Shown in pieces: positions 1 through 9,158 of a stretch of 39,823 nucleotides of DNA. Origin of the DNA: Sphingobacteriales bacterium 44-15. Its GTDB lineage: Bacteria; Bacteroidota; Bacteroidia; Chitinophagales; Chitinophagaceae. Within the stretch, counting starts at the first letter, position 1; each line of letters opens with the position of its first letter. A program made the translations under genes and the position numbers. The stretch lies in assembly GCA_001899685.1 (NCBI GenBank), contig MKWG01000031.1, positions 72,569 through 112,391 of the forward strand. Reading direction: 5' to 3'. The notes beneath the pieces were generated by a model, which did not search any database, was not told the origin of the DNA, and saw only the letters and a program-made list of their open reading frames with translations.

Positions 1-1
1 T

Positions 2-2245
2 AAAGAAGGCGCTGAGTCTGTCGCAGCTATCCCTGACAGTGTAAGTTATAATTTTGATATCCGGCCTGTCCTTTCCGACAAATGCCTGGCCTGCCATGGC
101 CCTGATGCTAACAAAAGAAAGGCAGGGCTGAGAATGGATGACCCTGAAAGCGCTTTTGCCGCATTGAAGGAGAACCCCGGCGCTCACGCATTGGTGGCGG
201 GAAAGCCGGAATTGTCCCAGGCTTTTTTACGTATAACGGCAAAGGATACCTCGCAATTAATGCCTCCTCCTTCTTCCAATCTTAAGCTGACGCAGCACGA
301 AATTGATCTTATCAAAAAATGGATTGCACAGGGCGCCCGTTATGAAAAGCACTGGGCATTTGTGCCTCCTCAAAAAGCGTCATTGCCAAAAGTACAGCAT
401 GACAAATGGCCGAGGAATGAGATAGATTATTTTATCCTGGCAAAACAGGAGGCAAAAGGTTTGGCGCCTAATGAACCGGCTGATAAGGAACGGCTCCTGA
501 AAAGATTATGTATAGATATAACCGGTCTTCCCCCAACACTTGCGTTAATGGATGAATTCCTGGCGGATAACAGCCCTGATGCCTATGAAAAGATGGTGGA
601 TCGCCTGATGGCAACCCCGCAATATGGTGAGAAAATGTCGTTGCACTGGCTTGATCTTGCACGGTATGCAGATTCTCATGGCTACCAGGACGATGGCTAC
701 CGCACCCAGTGGCCCTGGCGCGACTGGGTGATACATGCGTTTAACGAGAATATGCACTACGACCAGTTTGTCACCTGGCAGCTCGCGGGAGATCTGCTGC
801 CTGACGCTACCAAAGAACAGATACTGGCCACCGGCTTTAACCGCAACCACAAAATAACAGAGGAAGGAGGAGTGATACAGGAAGAATACAGAGTAATGTA
901 TGTTACGGACCGTAATGATCTTTTCGGAAAAGGATTGCTGGGCATTACACTGGAATGTGCGCATTGCCATGATCATAAATATGATCCTTTCTCACAAAAG
1001 GATTATTACCGGCTTTTTGCTTTTTTCAACAACGTGCGGGAAGTAGGCATTGAATCAGTAATCGGCGGTCCTGAGACCTATGCCAAAAAACCATTGATGG
1101 AGATCAGCAATGATGATGTAAAAAATATACTCACCTTCATTAATAAGCCTGATACCAACAGGCTGATCGTTTCCGTGATGGGAGACCTGGATAGCGCTCG
1201 TAAAACATATATTTTAACACGGGGTGTTTACGATGCGCATGGTGAAGAAGTGGAGCCCGGCACCCCCAAATCCATACTCCCTTTCAATCCCGCCTACCCG
1301 AAGAACAGGCTTGGTCTTGCAGAATGGTTGTTCGATGAAAAAAATCCGTTGACGGCACGGGTATATGTCAACCTCCTGTGGCAGGAATTCTTTGGAAGAG
1401 GAATCGTAAAAACCGCCGGGGATTTTGGTATGCAGGGCGAACTGCCTTCACACCCGGAATTGCTCGACTGGCTTGCGGTTGATTTCAGGGAACATCACTG
1501 GGATATTAAAAGACTGATAAAGCAAATGGTTACTTCAGCTACTTATCGCCAGTCTGCAGTGGTTCCAAAAGAGAAGCTGGAAACAGACCCGGAAAATGTG
1601 TTGCTGGCCCGTGGGCCACGATATCGTATACCGGCAGAGCTTATAAGAGATCTGGTTCTGGCAAGCAGCGGGCTGCTTAATAAAACAATTGGCGGGCCGA
1701 GTGTAAAACCCTATCAGCCGGCCGGCTTATGGGAAGGCGCTACTTCCGGGAGAGGACTGCTATCTGTATACAACCAGGATCATGGCGCATCATTATACCG
1801 ACGGGGAATGTATACCTTAATTAAAAGGACCGTACCTCCGCCGGCTATGGCTATTTTTGACGCCAGCAGCCGCGATATGTGTGAAGTAAAAAGACTGAGG
1901 ACCAATACTCCTCTTCAGGCGCTGGTAATGATGAACGATCCCTCCGTGCTGGAGGCTTCGCGGGTGCTTGCTGCCAGGCTGCTGGAAGAAAAAACAGATA
2001 TTACTCAGAAAATCACTGAGGCTTTCAGGCTGATCGTGTGCAGGAAACCGGTAGAAAAAGAACTGCAGATCCTTACTGATTATTACAATAAGCAAAATGG
2101 TAATATAGACAGCGAAGACATTAACAAAATGCTGTCGGTGGGCGAATACCCTATACCAAAGGATATAGACAGGAAAAATCTTGCAGCTTTGATGCGTGTA
2201 GTAACCACTATATACAATATGGAAGAAACGATTACCAAATCCTGA
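2..2245 (+). CDS. PSCyt1-DUF1549-DUF1553 planctomycete-type cytochrome protein (5' partial)
   Basis: The reading frame is open to the left edge, so the start lies outside the window. The first in-frame ATG, at 134, is not the true start: upstream codons still encode a PSCyt1 haem-binding segment with CLACH at 83-97, followed by GPD. Counting from that ATG, DUF1549 spans about residues 85-300 and DUF1553 about 385-650. DUF1549 holds HWLDLARYADSHGY and a second CxxCH-like site, CAHCHDHKYDP (bases 956-970). DUF1553 begins near NRLGLAEWL. Proteins of this build are widespread in Planctomycetes and Bacteroidota, are exported, and have no proven activity; a c-type haem protein acting in the periplasm is the usual inference. 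It is followed after 25 bases by a DUF1501 gene, its normal partner, so the two are probably co-transcribed. The family call is secure; function is unknown. Confidence 0.93.
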   Translation, partial: KEGAESVAAIPDSVSYNFDIRPVLSDKCLACHGPDANKRKAGLRMDDPESAFAALKENPGAHALVAGKPELSQAFLRITAKDTSQLMPPPSSNLKLTQHEIDLIKKWIAQGARYEKHWAFVPPQKASLPKVQHDKWPRNEIDYFILAKQEAKGLAPNEPADKERLLKRLCIDITGLPPTLALMDEFLADNSPDAYEKMVDRLMATPQYGEKMSLHWLDLARYADSHGYQDDGYRTQWPWRDWVIHAFNENMHYDQFVTWQLAGDLLPDATKEQILATGFNRNHKITEEGGVIQEEYRVMYVTDRNDLFGKGLLGITLECAHCHDHKYDPFSQKDYYRLFAFFNNVREVGIESVIGGPETYAKKPLMEISNDDVKNILTFINKPDTNRLIVSVMGDLDSARKTYILTRGVYDAHGEEVEPGTPKSILPFNPAYPKNRLGLAEWLFDEKNPLTARVYVNLLWQEFFGRGIVKTAGDFGMQGELPSHPELLDWLAVDFREHHWDIKRLIKQMVTSATYRQSAVVPKEKLETDPENVLLARGPRYRIPAELIRDLVLASSGLLNKTIGGPSVKPYQPAGLWEGATSGRGLLSVYNQDHGASLYRRGMYTLIKRTVPPPAMAIFDASSRDMCEVKRLRTNTPLQALVMMNDPSVLEASRVLAARLLEEKTDITQKITEAFRLIVCRKPVEKELQILTDYYNKQNGNIDSEDINKMLSVGEYPIPKDIDRKNLAALMRVVTTIYNMEETITKS

Positions 2246-2270
2246 TAAGAGGAAAATAAAAATTGTTGTG

Positions 2271-3725
2271 ATGGAAAAAGAAATTTTAGAGCACGGTTTG
2301 AGCTGGAATCGCCGACGCTTTCTTTCCACGATGAGTTTGGGCATTGGAAGTATGGCATTGGGATCTTTGCTGATGCCGGATCTTTTCCGGGGCGGCATTA
2401 TGGATGATGAAGCAATGACGCCCGGGCTGCCGCATTTTGCCCCTAAAGCAAAAAGAGTGATCTACCTTTTTCAGAATGGCGCACCATCCCAGCAGGAGCT
2501 GTTTGATTATAAGCCGAAGCTCCGCGAAATGACTGGTCAGGAAATACCGCCCTCTGTAAGAGGCAATCAACGTCTCACGGGGATGACAGCCAACCAGGCA
2601 TCTTTCCCGCTGGTAGGCTCCTTTGTAGATTTCAGGCAATACGGGGAATCACGGACATGGATAAGCGATTTGCTGCCCTATACCGCTAAAATTGCAGATG
2701 AGCTTTGCATTGTACGTTCTTTATATACAGAAGCCATCAATCACGACCCTGCGCTTACTTTTATTCAAACGGGGGCGCAGCAGGGTAATCGCCCCAGCAT
2801 GGGCGCCTGGCTGAGCTACGGGCTGGGCAACGAAAATAAAAATCTCCCCGCATTCACCGTATTGCTTTCACGGGGTGTTGGTAACGGGCAGGGTGTGTAC
2901 TCTAAATTATGGACGAATGGTTTTCTTGATTCCGTGCACCAGGGCGTGCAGTTCAGCAAAGGAGAAGACCCGGTATTGTACCTGCGCGATCCTGACGGGC
3001 TTAACAGGAAAGATCGCAGGGACATGCTCGACAACCTCGCTGAGCTGAATGAGTTATCTTATAAAACATTCGGAGATCCTGAAATTGTTACCAAGATAAA
3101 GCAGTATGAAATGGCCTACCGTATGCAAACTGCTGTTCCTGAAGTGATGGATCTTTCAAAAGAGCCGGATGACATTGTAAAATTATATGGGCCGGATTGT
3201 CTTGTCCCCGGCACCTATGCTGCCAATTGTTTACTCGCCCGTAAGCTATCGGAGAATGGTGTGCGTTTTGTACAGTTGTACCACCAGGGTTGGGATCAGC
3301 ACGGAAATCTTCCTTATGAAATTGCTAAACAGGCTAAAGATGTTGACCAGGCATCTGCAGCGCTTGTAATTGATCTTAAACAAAGAGGCCTGCTTGATGA
3401 AACACTTGTAATATGGGGCGGTGAATTTGGAAGAACAAGCTATACGCAGGGAACGCTCACCAAAGAAAATTACGGGCGTGATCACCATCCCCGTTGCTTT
3501 TCCATCTGGATGGCAGGTGGAGGTATCAAGCCCGGTATCGTGTATGGAGAGACGGATGAACTGGGCTATAACATTATCAGGGATCCAGTGCATGTGCACG
3601 ACTTCCAGGCTACTATATTGAACCAGTTAGGGCTTGATCATGAAAAATTAATCTTTAAACATCTTGGAAGGAGGTATCGTCTTACGGATGTTTCGGGGCA
3701 TGTAGTAAAAGATATTATTGCTTAA
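2271..3725 (+). CDS. DUF1501 family protein with Tat signal
   Basis: A 484-residue exported protein. The N-terminus carries a twin-arginine signal, RRRFLSTMSLGIGSMALG, at about residues 12-30, which implies export in folded form by Tat. The C-terminal half has the DUF1501 signatures GGEFGRT, GRDHHP, a glycine-rich MAGGGIKPG and a VHDFQATIL segment. DUF1501 belongs to the alkaline phosphatase/sulfatase-like superfamily, but its substrate is not established. ATG at 2271 is preferred over the GTG directly before it at 2268 because of codon preference; AGAGGAAAA lies upstream as a weak ribosome site. It sits 25 bases after the DUF1549/DUF1553 gene and 21 bases before a membrane cytochrome gene, so the three form one transcription unit. 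Family assignment is firm; role is inferred only from its partners. Confidence 0.93.
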   Translation: MEKEILEHGLSWNRRRFLSTMSLGIGSMALGSLLMPDLFRGGIMDDEAMTPGLPHFAPKAKRVIYLFQNGAPSQQELFDYKPKLREMTGQEIPPSVRGNQRLTGMTANQASFPLVGSFVDFRQYGESRTWISDLLPYTAKIADELCIVRSLYTEAINHDPALTFIQTGAQQGNRPSMGAWLSYGLGNENKNLPAFTVLLSRGVGNGQGVYSKLWTNGFLDSVHQGVQFSKGEDPVLYLRDPDGLNRKDRRDMLDNLAELNELSYKTFGDPEIVTKIKQYEMAYRMQTAVPEVMDLSKEPDDIVKLYGPDCLVPGTYAANCLLARKLSENGVRFVQLYHQGWDQHGNLPYEIAKQAKDVDQASAALVIDLKQRGLLDETLVIWGGEFGRTSYTQGTLTKENYGRDHHPRCFSIWMAGGGIKPGIVYGETDELGYNIIRDPVHVHDFQATILNQLGLDHEKLIFKHLGRRYRLTDVSGHVVKDIIA

Positions 3726-3746
3726 ACTTATTACCGCAAAATATTA

Positions 3747-5897
3747 ATGAATACCAGATTGAAGGTCTTTGCGGAGCAAATTCTTGTTGTTCTGAATGTT
3801 TTTATTGTATTCCTGTTGTTGTTTGAAAACAAACTGGTGCTGCCTTACTGGTTACAGCCTGTAGGAAGAATGCACCCGTTGCTGCTGCATTTCCCCATCG
3901 TATTGCTGATCCTGGGTATTATATCGGATATATACCGGTTTAAAAAAGAAAAGAACAGCGCTCTTTTTTATACAAAGCTTTCCGGTTTATTATTGCTTTC
4001 CGGCGCCATATTATCGGGTATTACCGTCATCATGGGATTATTTCTGTCAAGAGAAGAGGGGTATAACGGAGAAGCGGTGGCCTGGCATAAATGGTTTGGA
4101 GCTTCGGTATTTTTTATTGCTTCCATCGTATACTGGATAAGAGATAAAAGCTGGTATTCACAGAGATTGTCGTGGTCCTCTGCTTTGCTTCTTACGCCCT
4201 TTCTGCTTGTGGCCGGTCATTATGGCGCAGATATAACCCATGGCGATAATTTTCTACTTCAGCCTATTACCGCTCATTTGCAGCGGCCTGCTGTTTCTCT
4301 CGAGGAGGCGGTCGTATTTGATGATATCATTCGGCCCATACTTGAAGCCAAATGCACGGGATGCCATAATCCCCGGAAGCTTAAAGGCGAGCTGTCGCTT
4401 ATGGATTCTTTGTCTATTGCTAAAGGCGGGAAAACAGGTAAATTATTTGTGCCCGGCAACCCGGATCTCAGCCTGATGCTGGAGCGGGTTCACCTGCCGC
4501 CTGAAGAAGAAAAGCATATGCCCCCGGACGGTAAACCTCAGCTTACTGTTGCCGAAATACACTTGCTCAGATTATGGATCAGTAACGATGTTCCGTTTTC
4601 AAAAAAAGTGATAACGTTCCCGGAAGGAGATTCCTTAAGAATGCTTGCCGCAACCTTGCTGAAGCCTGCCGAAGAGGAAAAATTTGATTTTCCTGCGGCA
4701 GATGAAACTGTTGTGAGCCGGCTTAATACAAACTACCGCACTATCAGCCCTCTGGCAAAGGAATCACCGGCGCTTTCGGTAAATATATACAACCGCAGCG
4801 CATATACGCCGGCACTATTGCAGGAACTCAGCGAGATTGAACAGCAGGTGGTTTCACTGAATCTTAATAAAATGCCTGTAAAAGATGAGGACCTGAAAAC
4901 GATAGCTAAGTTTAAAAACCTCCGCAGGCTGGATCTCAATTTTACAGATATTACCACAGCAGGATTAGACGCGCTGATCCCTCTGCAACAGCTTAAAACA
5001 CTAACACTATCCGGCACAAAGCTTAATTATGATGCATTAGTGAAAAAACTTGCTTCATTCAAAGCGCTTAAAACAATTTCTGTGTGGAACACTCCTCTTT
5101 CTGTAAAAGAAATGGATGCATTGCAAAAATCTTATAGCCAGATAAAATTTATAGAAGGATTTGTGGATGATGGAAAAAACCCGTTAAAGCTGAATCCGCC
5201 GCAGGTCAAAAACGCATCAATGGTTTTTGCCAATGAGCTGCCCGTACAACTGATGCATCCGGTAAAAGGAACACAGATCCGTTTTACCACAGACGGATCA
5301 GAACCGGATACACTCCATTCGCCGGTGTTTGACGGAAAAACGACTATTACCCAAAACACTGTCATCAGAGCCCGTGCCTGTAAGGACGGATGGTATGCGA
5401 GTGATCCTGTTACGTTCAATTTTTTTAAGAACACATTTATCCCGGATAGTGTTCGCTTATTGTTCCCGCTCAACAGCGTACACCAGGCGGAAGGAGCGCA
5501 TACTTTCTTCAATACCAGGCTGGGCGTGATAGGCGCCAACAATCCTGCGTGGGCCAATAACTGGGCGGGAGTAAGAAATAACGATATGGCATTGGTGGCG
5601 CTGTTTTATAAGCCGGTTACGATAAGTTCGGCCGGGTTGCATTATATGCTCGAAGCCGCAACAGGTATCTTTCCTCCTGCAGAAGTGGAAGTATGGGGCG
5701 GGGAAAATGAAGACCGTCTGCAACGGCTCCTGGTGATGAAACCTCCTATGCCGGCAAAAGATGAACCGGCTTCCTTAAAGATCGTGGAAGGCTCTTTTAA
5801 GCCTCATACGGTATCTGTGCTGAAGATCGTTGCAAAACCGTATAGTGAAAAAGATAAGAAGAAGCTGTTGCTGGTAGACGAGATGTTTTTGAATTGA
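3747..5897 (+). CDS. Membrane c-type cytochrome: DUF2231-like region, PSCyt1, leucine-rich segment, chitobiase-like C-terminus
   Basis: A 716-residue membrane protein. Hydrophobic segments lie at about residues 10-32, 42-62, 76-100, 116-132 and 144-158. The second carries HPLLLHFPIVLLILG, typical of the DUF2231-like membrane module found in such proteins. A planctomycete cytochrome C domain follows, with FDDIIRPILEAKCTGCH; the haem site CTGCH is at residues 203-207. Leucine-rich repeats occupy about 385-470 (NLRRLDLNFTDITTAGLDAL). About 500-560 resembles a chitobiase/beta-hexosaminidase C-terminal fold (IRFTTDGSEPD), and the last 150 residues are not recognised. In Bacteroidota this architecture commonly travels with DUF1501 and DUF1549/DUF1553 genes. 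It may anchor an electron-transfer complex in the inner membrane (inference). It is the last gene of the trio; no clear terminator follows. Confidence 0.88.
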   Translation: MNTRLKVFAEQILVVLNVFIVFLLLFENKLVLPYWLQPVGRMHPLLLHFPIVLLILGIISDIYRFKKEKNSALFYTKLSGLLLLSGAILSGITVIMGLFLSREEGYNGEAVAWHKWFGASVFFIASIVYWIRDKSWYSQRLSWSSALLLTPFLLVAGHYGADITHGDNFLLQPITAHLQRPAVSLEEAVVFDDIIRPILEAKCTGCHNPRKLKGELSLMDSLSIAKGGKTGKLFVPGNPDLSLMLERVHLPPEEEKHMPPDGKPQLTVAEIHLLRLWISNDVPFSKKVITFPEGDSLRMLAATLLKPAEEEKFDFPAADETVVSRLNTNYRTISPLAKESPALSVNIYNRSAYTPALLQELSEIEQQVVSLNLNKMPVKDEDLKTIAKFKNLRRLDLNFTDITTAGLDALIPLQQLKTLTLSGTKLNYDALVKKLASFKALKTISVWNTPLSVKEMDALQKSYSQIKFIEGFVDDGKNPLKLNPPQVKNASMVFANELPVQLMHPVKGTQIRFTTDGSEPDTLHSPVFDGKTTITQNTVIRARACKDGWYASDPVTFNFFKNTFIPDSVRLLFPLNSVHQAEGAHTFFNTRLGVIGANNPAWANNWAGVRNNDMALVALFYKPVTISSAGLHYMLEAATGIFPPAEVEVWGGENEDRLQRLLVMKPPMPAKDEPASLKIVEGSFKPHTVSVLKIVAKPYSEKDKKKLLLVDEMFLN

Positions 5898-6062
5898 AGC
5901 TACGATAACATACAGGTATGATTTTCCCGGCTTAATACTGGTGATAACCTTTTATTCCCCGCAATTTAACACTGTCTTAATAGCAAAGCATTTGTTTTGT
6001 CCTGTTTGTATGTACATCCATCAGGTAGCCGACCCGTCCGGGGTTACGGCACCGTCAAAAAA

Positions 6063-6078
6063 ATGCAAACGTTTGCAT
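6063..6078. promoter_or_regulatory. LacI/GalR-family operator upstream of susC
   Basis: ATGCAAACGTTTGCAT is a perfect 16-base palindrome with the central CG and AAACGTTT core typical of LacI/GalR-family operators (PurR- and CcpA-like sites). It is the only such site noticed in the window and lies in the gap before susC. No LacI-family gene is present here, so the regulator must be encoded elsewhere. A weak -7-like box, TATGTTTA (6113-6120), lies 34 bases downstream. The rest of the 5898-6158 gap shows no gene and no convincing terminator. Confidence 0.6.
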
Positions 6079-6158
6079 GTCACTGGCAACAAGCATATTG
6101 AAATTATAATACTATGTTTACTGTTTACAAATTATTAACCAAAAAACTATCTAAGCTT

Positions 6159-9146
6159 ATGACACAGCGATTGCTATGGTTGATGGTATTGCTACTACCA
6201 TTATCCCTGTGCCTGTCGGCGCAAGCTCAAAAAACTGTAACCGGCACTGTTAAAACAGAGACAGGTGAACCGGTAGCCGGAGCTACTGTTACTGCAGAAA
6301 ATTCTTCCGGTAAATCAAAATCAACCGTTACTACTGATAGCGAAGGCGTGTTTACCTTTTCAGGACTTGCCAATGGTCGCTACACTTTTACAATAAGTTC
6401 TGTTGGCTATGCTACAGAATCCGTAAACGGAACTGTCGGCAACAATGGACTGCAGCTTTCTGTTACATTAAAAATTGCTGCCCAGAGCCTGGAAGACGTG
6501 GTGGTAGTGGGATACGGTACACAACGCAAAAGAGACGTGACCGGAGCTGTAAAATCAGTGAAGGCAGAATCTTTCAATAAGGGTATTGTGAACAACCCGC
6601 AGCAATTATTGCAGGGTAAGGTTGCAGGAGTTAATATTACTACTACCAGTGGTGAACCCGGCGCTGGTGTTAACATCGTAATTCGTGGTTCCGGTACGGT
6701 TAGAAGCGGAAGCTCTCCATTGTTTGTGATAGATGGTGTACCGCTCGATAATGCGGGTACAGGCAGCAGCGATCCACTCAGCTTCTTAAACCCGCAGGAC
6801 ATAGCATCAATGGACGTTTTAAAAGATGCATCTGCTACCGCAATTTATGGTTCACGTGGTGCTAACGGTGTGGTTATTGTTACTACCAAAAAAGGGAGAG
6901 CAGGCACCTCAACACTTAATTACAGCAGTTCAATAGGTATTGCAAGTCCTGCTCATAAATTACCTATTTTTTCTACAGATGAATTTAAAAAACAGGTTAC
7001 AGCAGTGGGCGGCGATCTCGAAGATTTTGGCGCTTCAACCGACTGGCAGAATGAAATTTTCAGAACGGCCAATACATACGACAATAATTTAACGCTAAGT
7101 GGTGGCAGCAACAAACTGGTATATTACGCATCAGTCAATGCATTAAGCCAGAATGGCATTTTAAAAGGCAGTAACTTTAAAAAATACACAGGCCGCTTTA
7201 ATGCGACTCAAAAGCTTTGGGACGATAGGTTGAGTATTGATATCAATCTTACCGCAACCAACACCAACACTCTGCGCCCTAATATTGACGGTATGATCGG
7301 GAGTGCCATTTCCAATAATCCAACCCTTCCCGCAAGAGATGCAGATGGTAATCCCGCAAAGTTTCAGAATGTAAGCAACCCATTACTTGAGCTTGAACTG
7401 TATAAAGACCAAGCGGCAGTTAACAGAGTGTTGGGTAATATTACCCCAACTTTGAAAATCATAAAAGGGCTTACGTACAAATTGAACTTTGGTATTGATA
7501 ATGCTACAGGTTCACGCGACTATGTAAACCGGGCAAATGAAGTACCACACAGAGACGGCAGGTTCGAAAACCAAACTACGTTGGTACGTAACCGGATTAT
7601 AGAAAATTATCTCACTTATACTACAGATATTGATAAACACAATTTCACCGCTCTCGCAGGTCATTCCTATCAAAATATCCTTTACCAGTTCAGGGGTTGG
7701 AGCATCAATAAATTACCATTGAATGATCTTGACCCGGTTTATAATCCTGGTATCGGCCAGGAGTTAACACTTGCCAATGATCAAAATCGGCCTTATGGAA
7801 ATGCAAACATCAACGAGATACAATCTTACTTTGCCCGTATCAATTACGCATTCGACAACAAATACCTTGTGACTGTAAATTTCAGAATGGATGGTTCAAC
7901 CAAATTTGGGGAAAATAACAAATACGGATACTTCCCTTCATTTTCTTTGGGTTGGAACATTGCTGAAGAAGAGTTTATGAAAAACTCAGCTTTTAGCGTA
8001 TTGAAATTACGTGGCGGATGGGGTATTACCGGCAACCAGGAAATAGGGCCTAAATTAACACAGCCTTTGTTCAGAACAGAAGTTAACGCCAGTGTGAGTT
8101 ATCCCCTGTATCCTACAGGAGCCTATCCTCCGGGCACTTTCTATTCAAGGCTGGCGAATCCTGATTTGAAGTGGGAACAATCAAAAACAACCAACGTAGG
8201 TCTTGACTTCGGATTATTGAATGGCGATCTCACCGGTTCAATAGATGTGTTTGAGAAAATTTCGGACAACATCCTGTTATCCATACCTCCGCAAGATCCT
8301 GTACAGCCAAGTGCATTGTATTACGCCAATATTCCGGGCATGATCATTAAAAACAGCGGGATAGAATTAGACCTGACTTACCGCAAAAAACTGTCCCGGA
8401 ATTTGAGTATAGGCGTCGGTGGTAATGCAGCCTTTATCAAAAACAGGGTGAGCGGCTCGCCTTACCAGGTTATTTATTCTGGCTATGCCACAGGTTCCGG
8501 CTTAACCAGCGCCACCATCAATGGGTATGTCAATGGGCAGCCTATCGGTACTTTTTATATGCTTGACTTTATTGGTATTAACGAAGATGGTACCAGTAAA
8601 TATGCAGATACAGATAAAGATGGCATCATCACTCCGAAGGACAGGATTGCAGCAGGTTCAGCAGTGCCCAAGTCTGTATACGGCTTTTGGGGTAATGTAA
8701 GCTACAGGGGTTTTGATCTCAGTGTAAATTTTAACGGAGTTAGCGGTAACAAGATCTACGATAACACGGCAACGGCCAACTTCTACAAAGCTAAAATCTT
8801 CAAAAGCGGAAATACTACCTCCGAAGCTGTACAGTATCCCACAGAATCTGTAACCAACGCAGCAAGCATAAGCACACGCTACCTGAAAGACGGGACTTAT
8901 TTTAGATTAAATAATATGGTATTGGCATACAATTTCAATACAGAAAAACTCGGTGTCAGAAAATGGGTTTCCAGCCTGCGCCTTTCTGTAACTGCCCAAA
9001 ACCTTTTTGTAATTACTAAGTATGATGGTTATGATCCTGAAATTAATGCGGACAGGAATATAGATGGTGCATTATCCTACGGCATTGACTATCTCAATTA
9101 TCCTAAGGCCCGCTCTGTCATTTTTGGATTAAATCTCTCATTCTAA
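6159..9146 (+). CDS. susC: SusC/RagA-family TonB-dependent outer membrane transporter
   Basis: A 995-residue outer-membrane receptor that would import a glycan or other ligand using TonB energy. The N-terminus MTQRLLWLMVLLLPL...SAQAQ is a good Sec signal. A CarboxypepD_reg-like beta domain follows at about residues 25-100, then the SusC junction VVVGYGTQRKRDVTGAV. The plug reaches to about residue 220 (NPQDIASMDVLKDASATAIY, then GSRGANGVVIVTTKKG), and the 22-strand barrel fills the rest, ending in a terminal phenylalanine. No STN domain is present, so sigma/anti-sigma signalling is not suggested. An ATG at 6114 would add 15 residues, but 6159 gives the more normal signal peptide. susD follows 12 bases later. 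A LacI-type operator lies upstream. Substrate cannot be deduced; no glycoside hydrolase gene is adjacent. Confidence 0.95.
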   Translation: MTQRLLWLMVLLLPLSLCLSAQAQKTVTGTVKTETGEPVAGATVTAENSSGKSKSTVTTDSEGVFTFSGLANGRYTFTISSVGYATESVNGTVGNNGLQLSVTLKIAAQSLEDVVVVGYGTQRKRDVTGAVKSVKAESFNKGIVNNPQQLLQGKVAGVNITTTSGEPGAGVNIVIRGSGTVRSGSSPLFVIDGVPLDNAGTGSSDPLSFLNPQDIASMDVLKDASATAIYGSRGANGVVIVTTKKGRAGTSTLNYSSSIGIASPAHKLPIFSTDEFKKQVTAVGGDLEDFGASTDWQNEIFRTANTYDNNLTLSGGSNKLVYYASVNALSQNGILKGSNFKKYTGRFNATQKLWDDRLSIDINLTATNTNTLRPNIDGMIGSAISNNPTLPARDADGNPAKFQNVSNPLLELELYKDQAAVNRVLGNITPTLKIIKGLTYKLNFGIDNATGSRDYVNRANEVPHRDGRFENQTTLVRNRIIENYLTYTTDIDKHNFTALAGHSYQNILYQFRGWSINKLPLNDLDPVYNPGIGQELTLANDQNRPYGNANINEIQSYFARINYAFDNKYLVTVNFRMDGSTKFGENNKYGYFPSFSLGWNIAEEEFMKNSAFSVLKLRGGWGITGNQEIGPKLTQPLFRTEVNASVSYPLYPTGAYPPGTFYSRLANPDLKWEQSKTTNVGLDFGLLNGDLTGSIDVFEKISDNILLSIPPQDPVQPSALYYANIPGMIIKNSGIELDLTYRKKLSRNLSIGVGGNAAFIKNRVSGSPYQVIYSGYATGSGLTSATINGYVNGQPIGTFYMLDFIGINEDGTSKYADTDKDGIITPKDRIAAGSAVPKSVYGFWGNVSYRGFDLSVNFNGVSGNKIYDNTATANFYKAKIFKSGNTTSEAVQYPTESVTNAASISTRYLKDGTYFRLNNMVLAYNFNTEKLGVRKWVSSLRLSVTAQNLFVITKYDGYDPEINADRNIDGALSYGIDYLNYPKARSVIFGLNLSF

Positions 9147-9158
9147 AAATTGATTATC

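Noticed and set aside
6101-6106. TATAAT-like sequence before susC as a sigma-70 type -10 box
   Set aside because: Bacteroidota promoters use TAnnTTTG at -7, and there is no matching -35 element.
5941-6138. Plus-strand frame of 65 codons before susC
   Set aside because: It covers the LacI-type operator and overlaps the susC region, with no conserved features.
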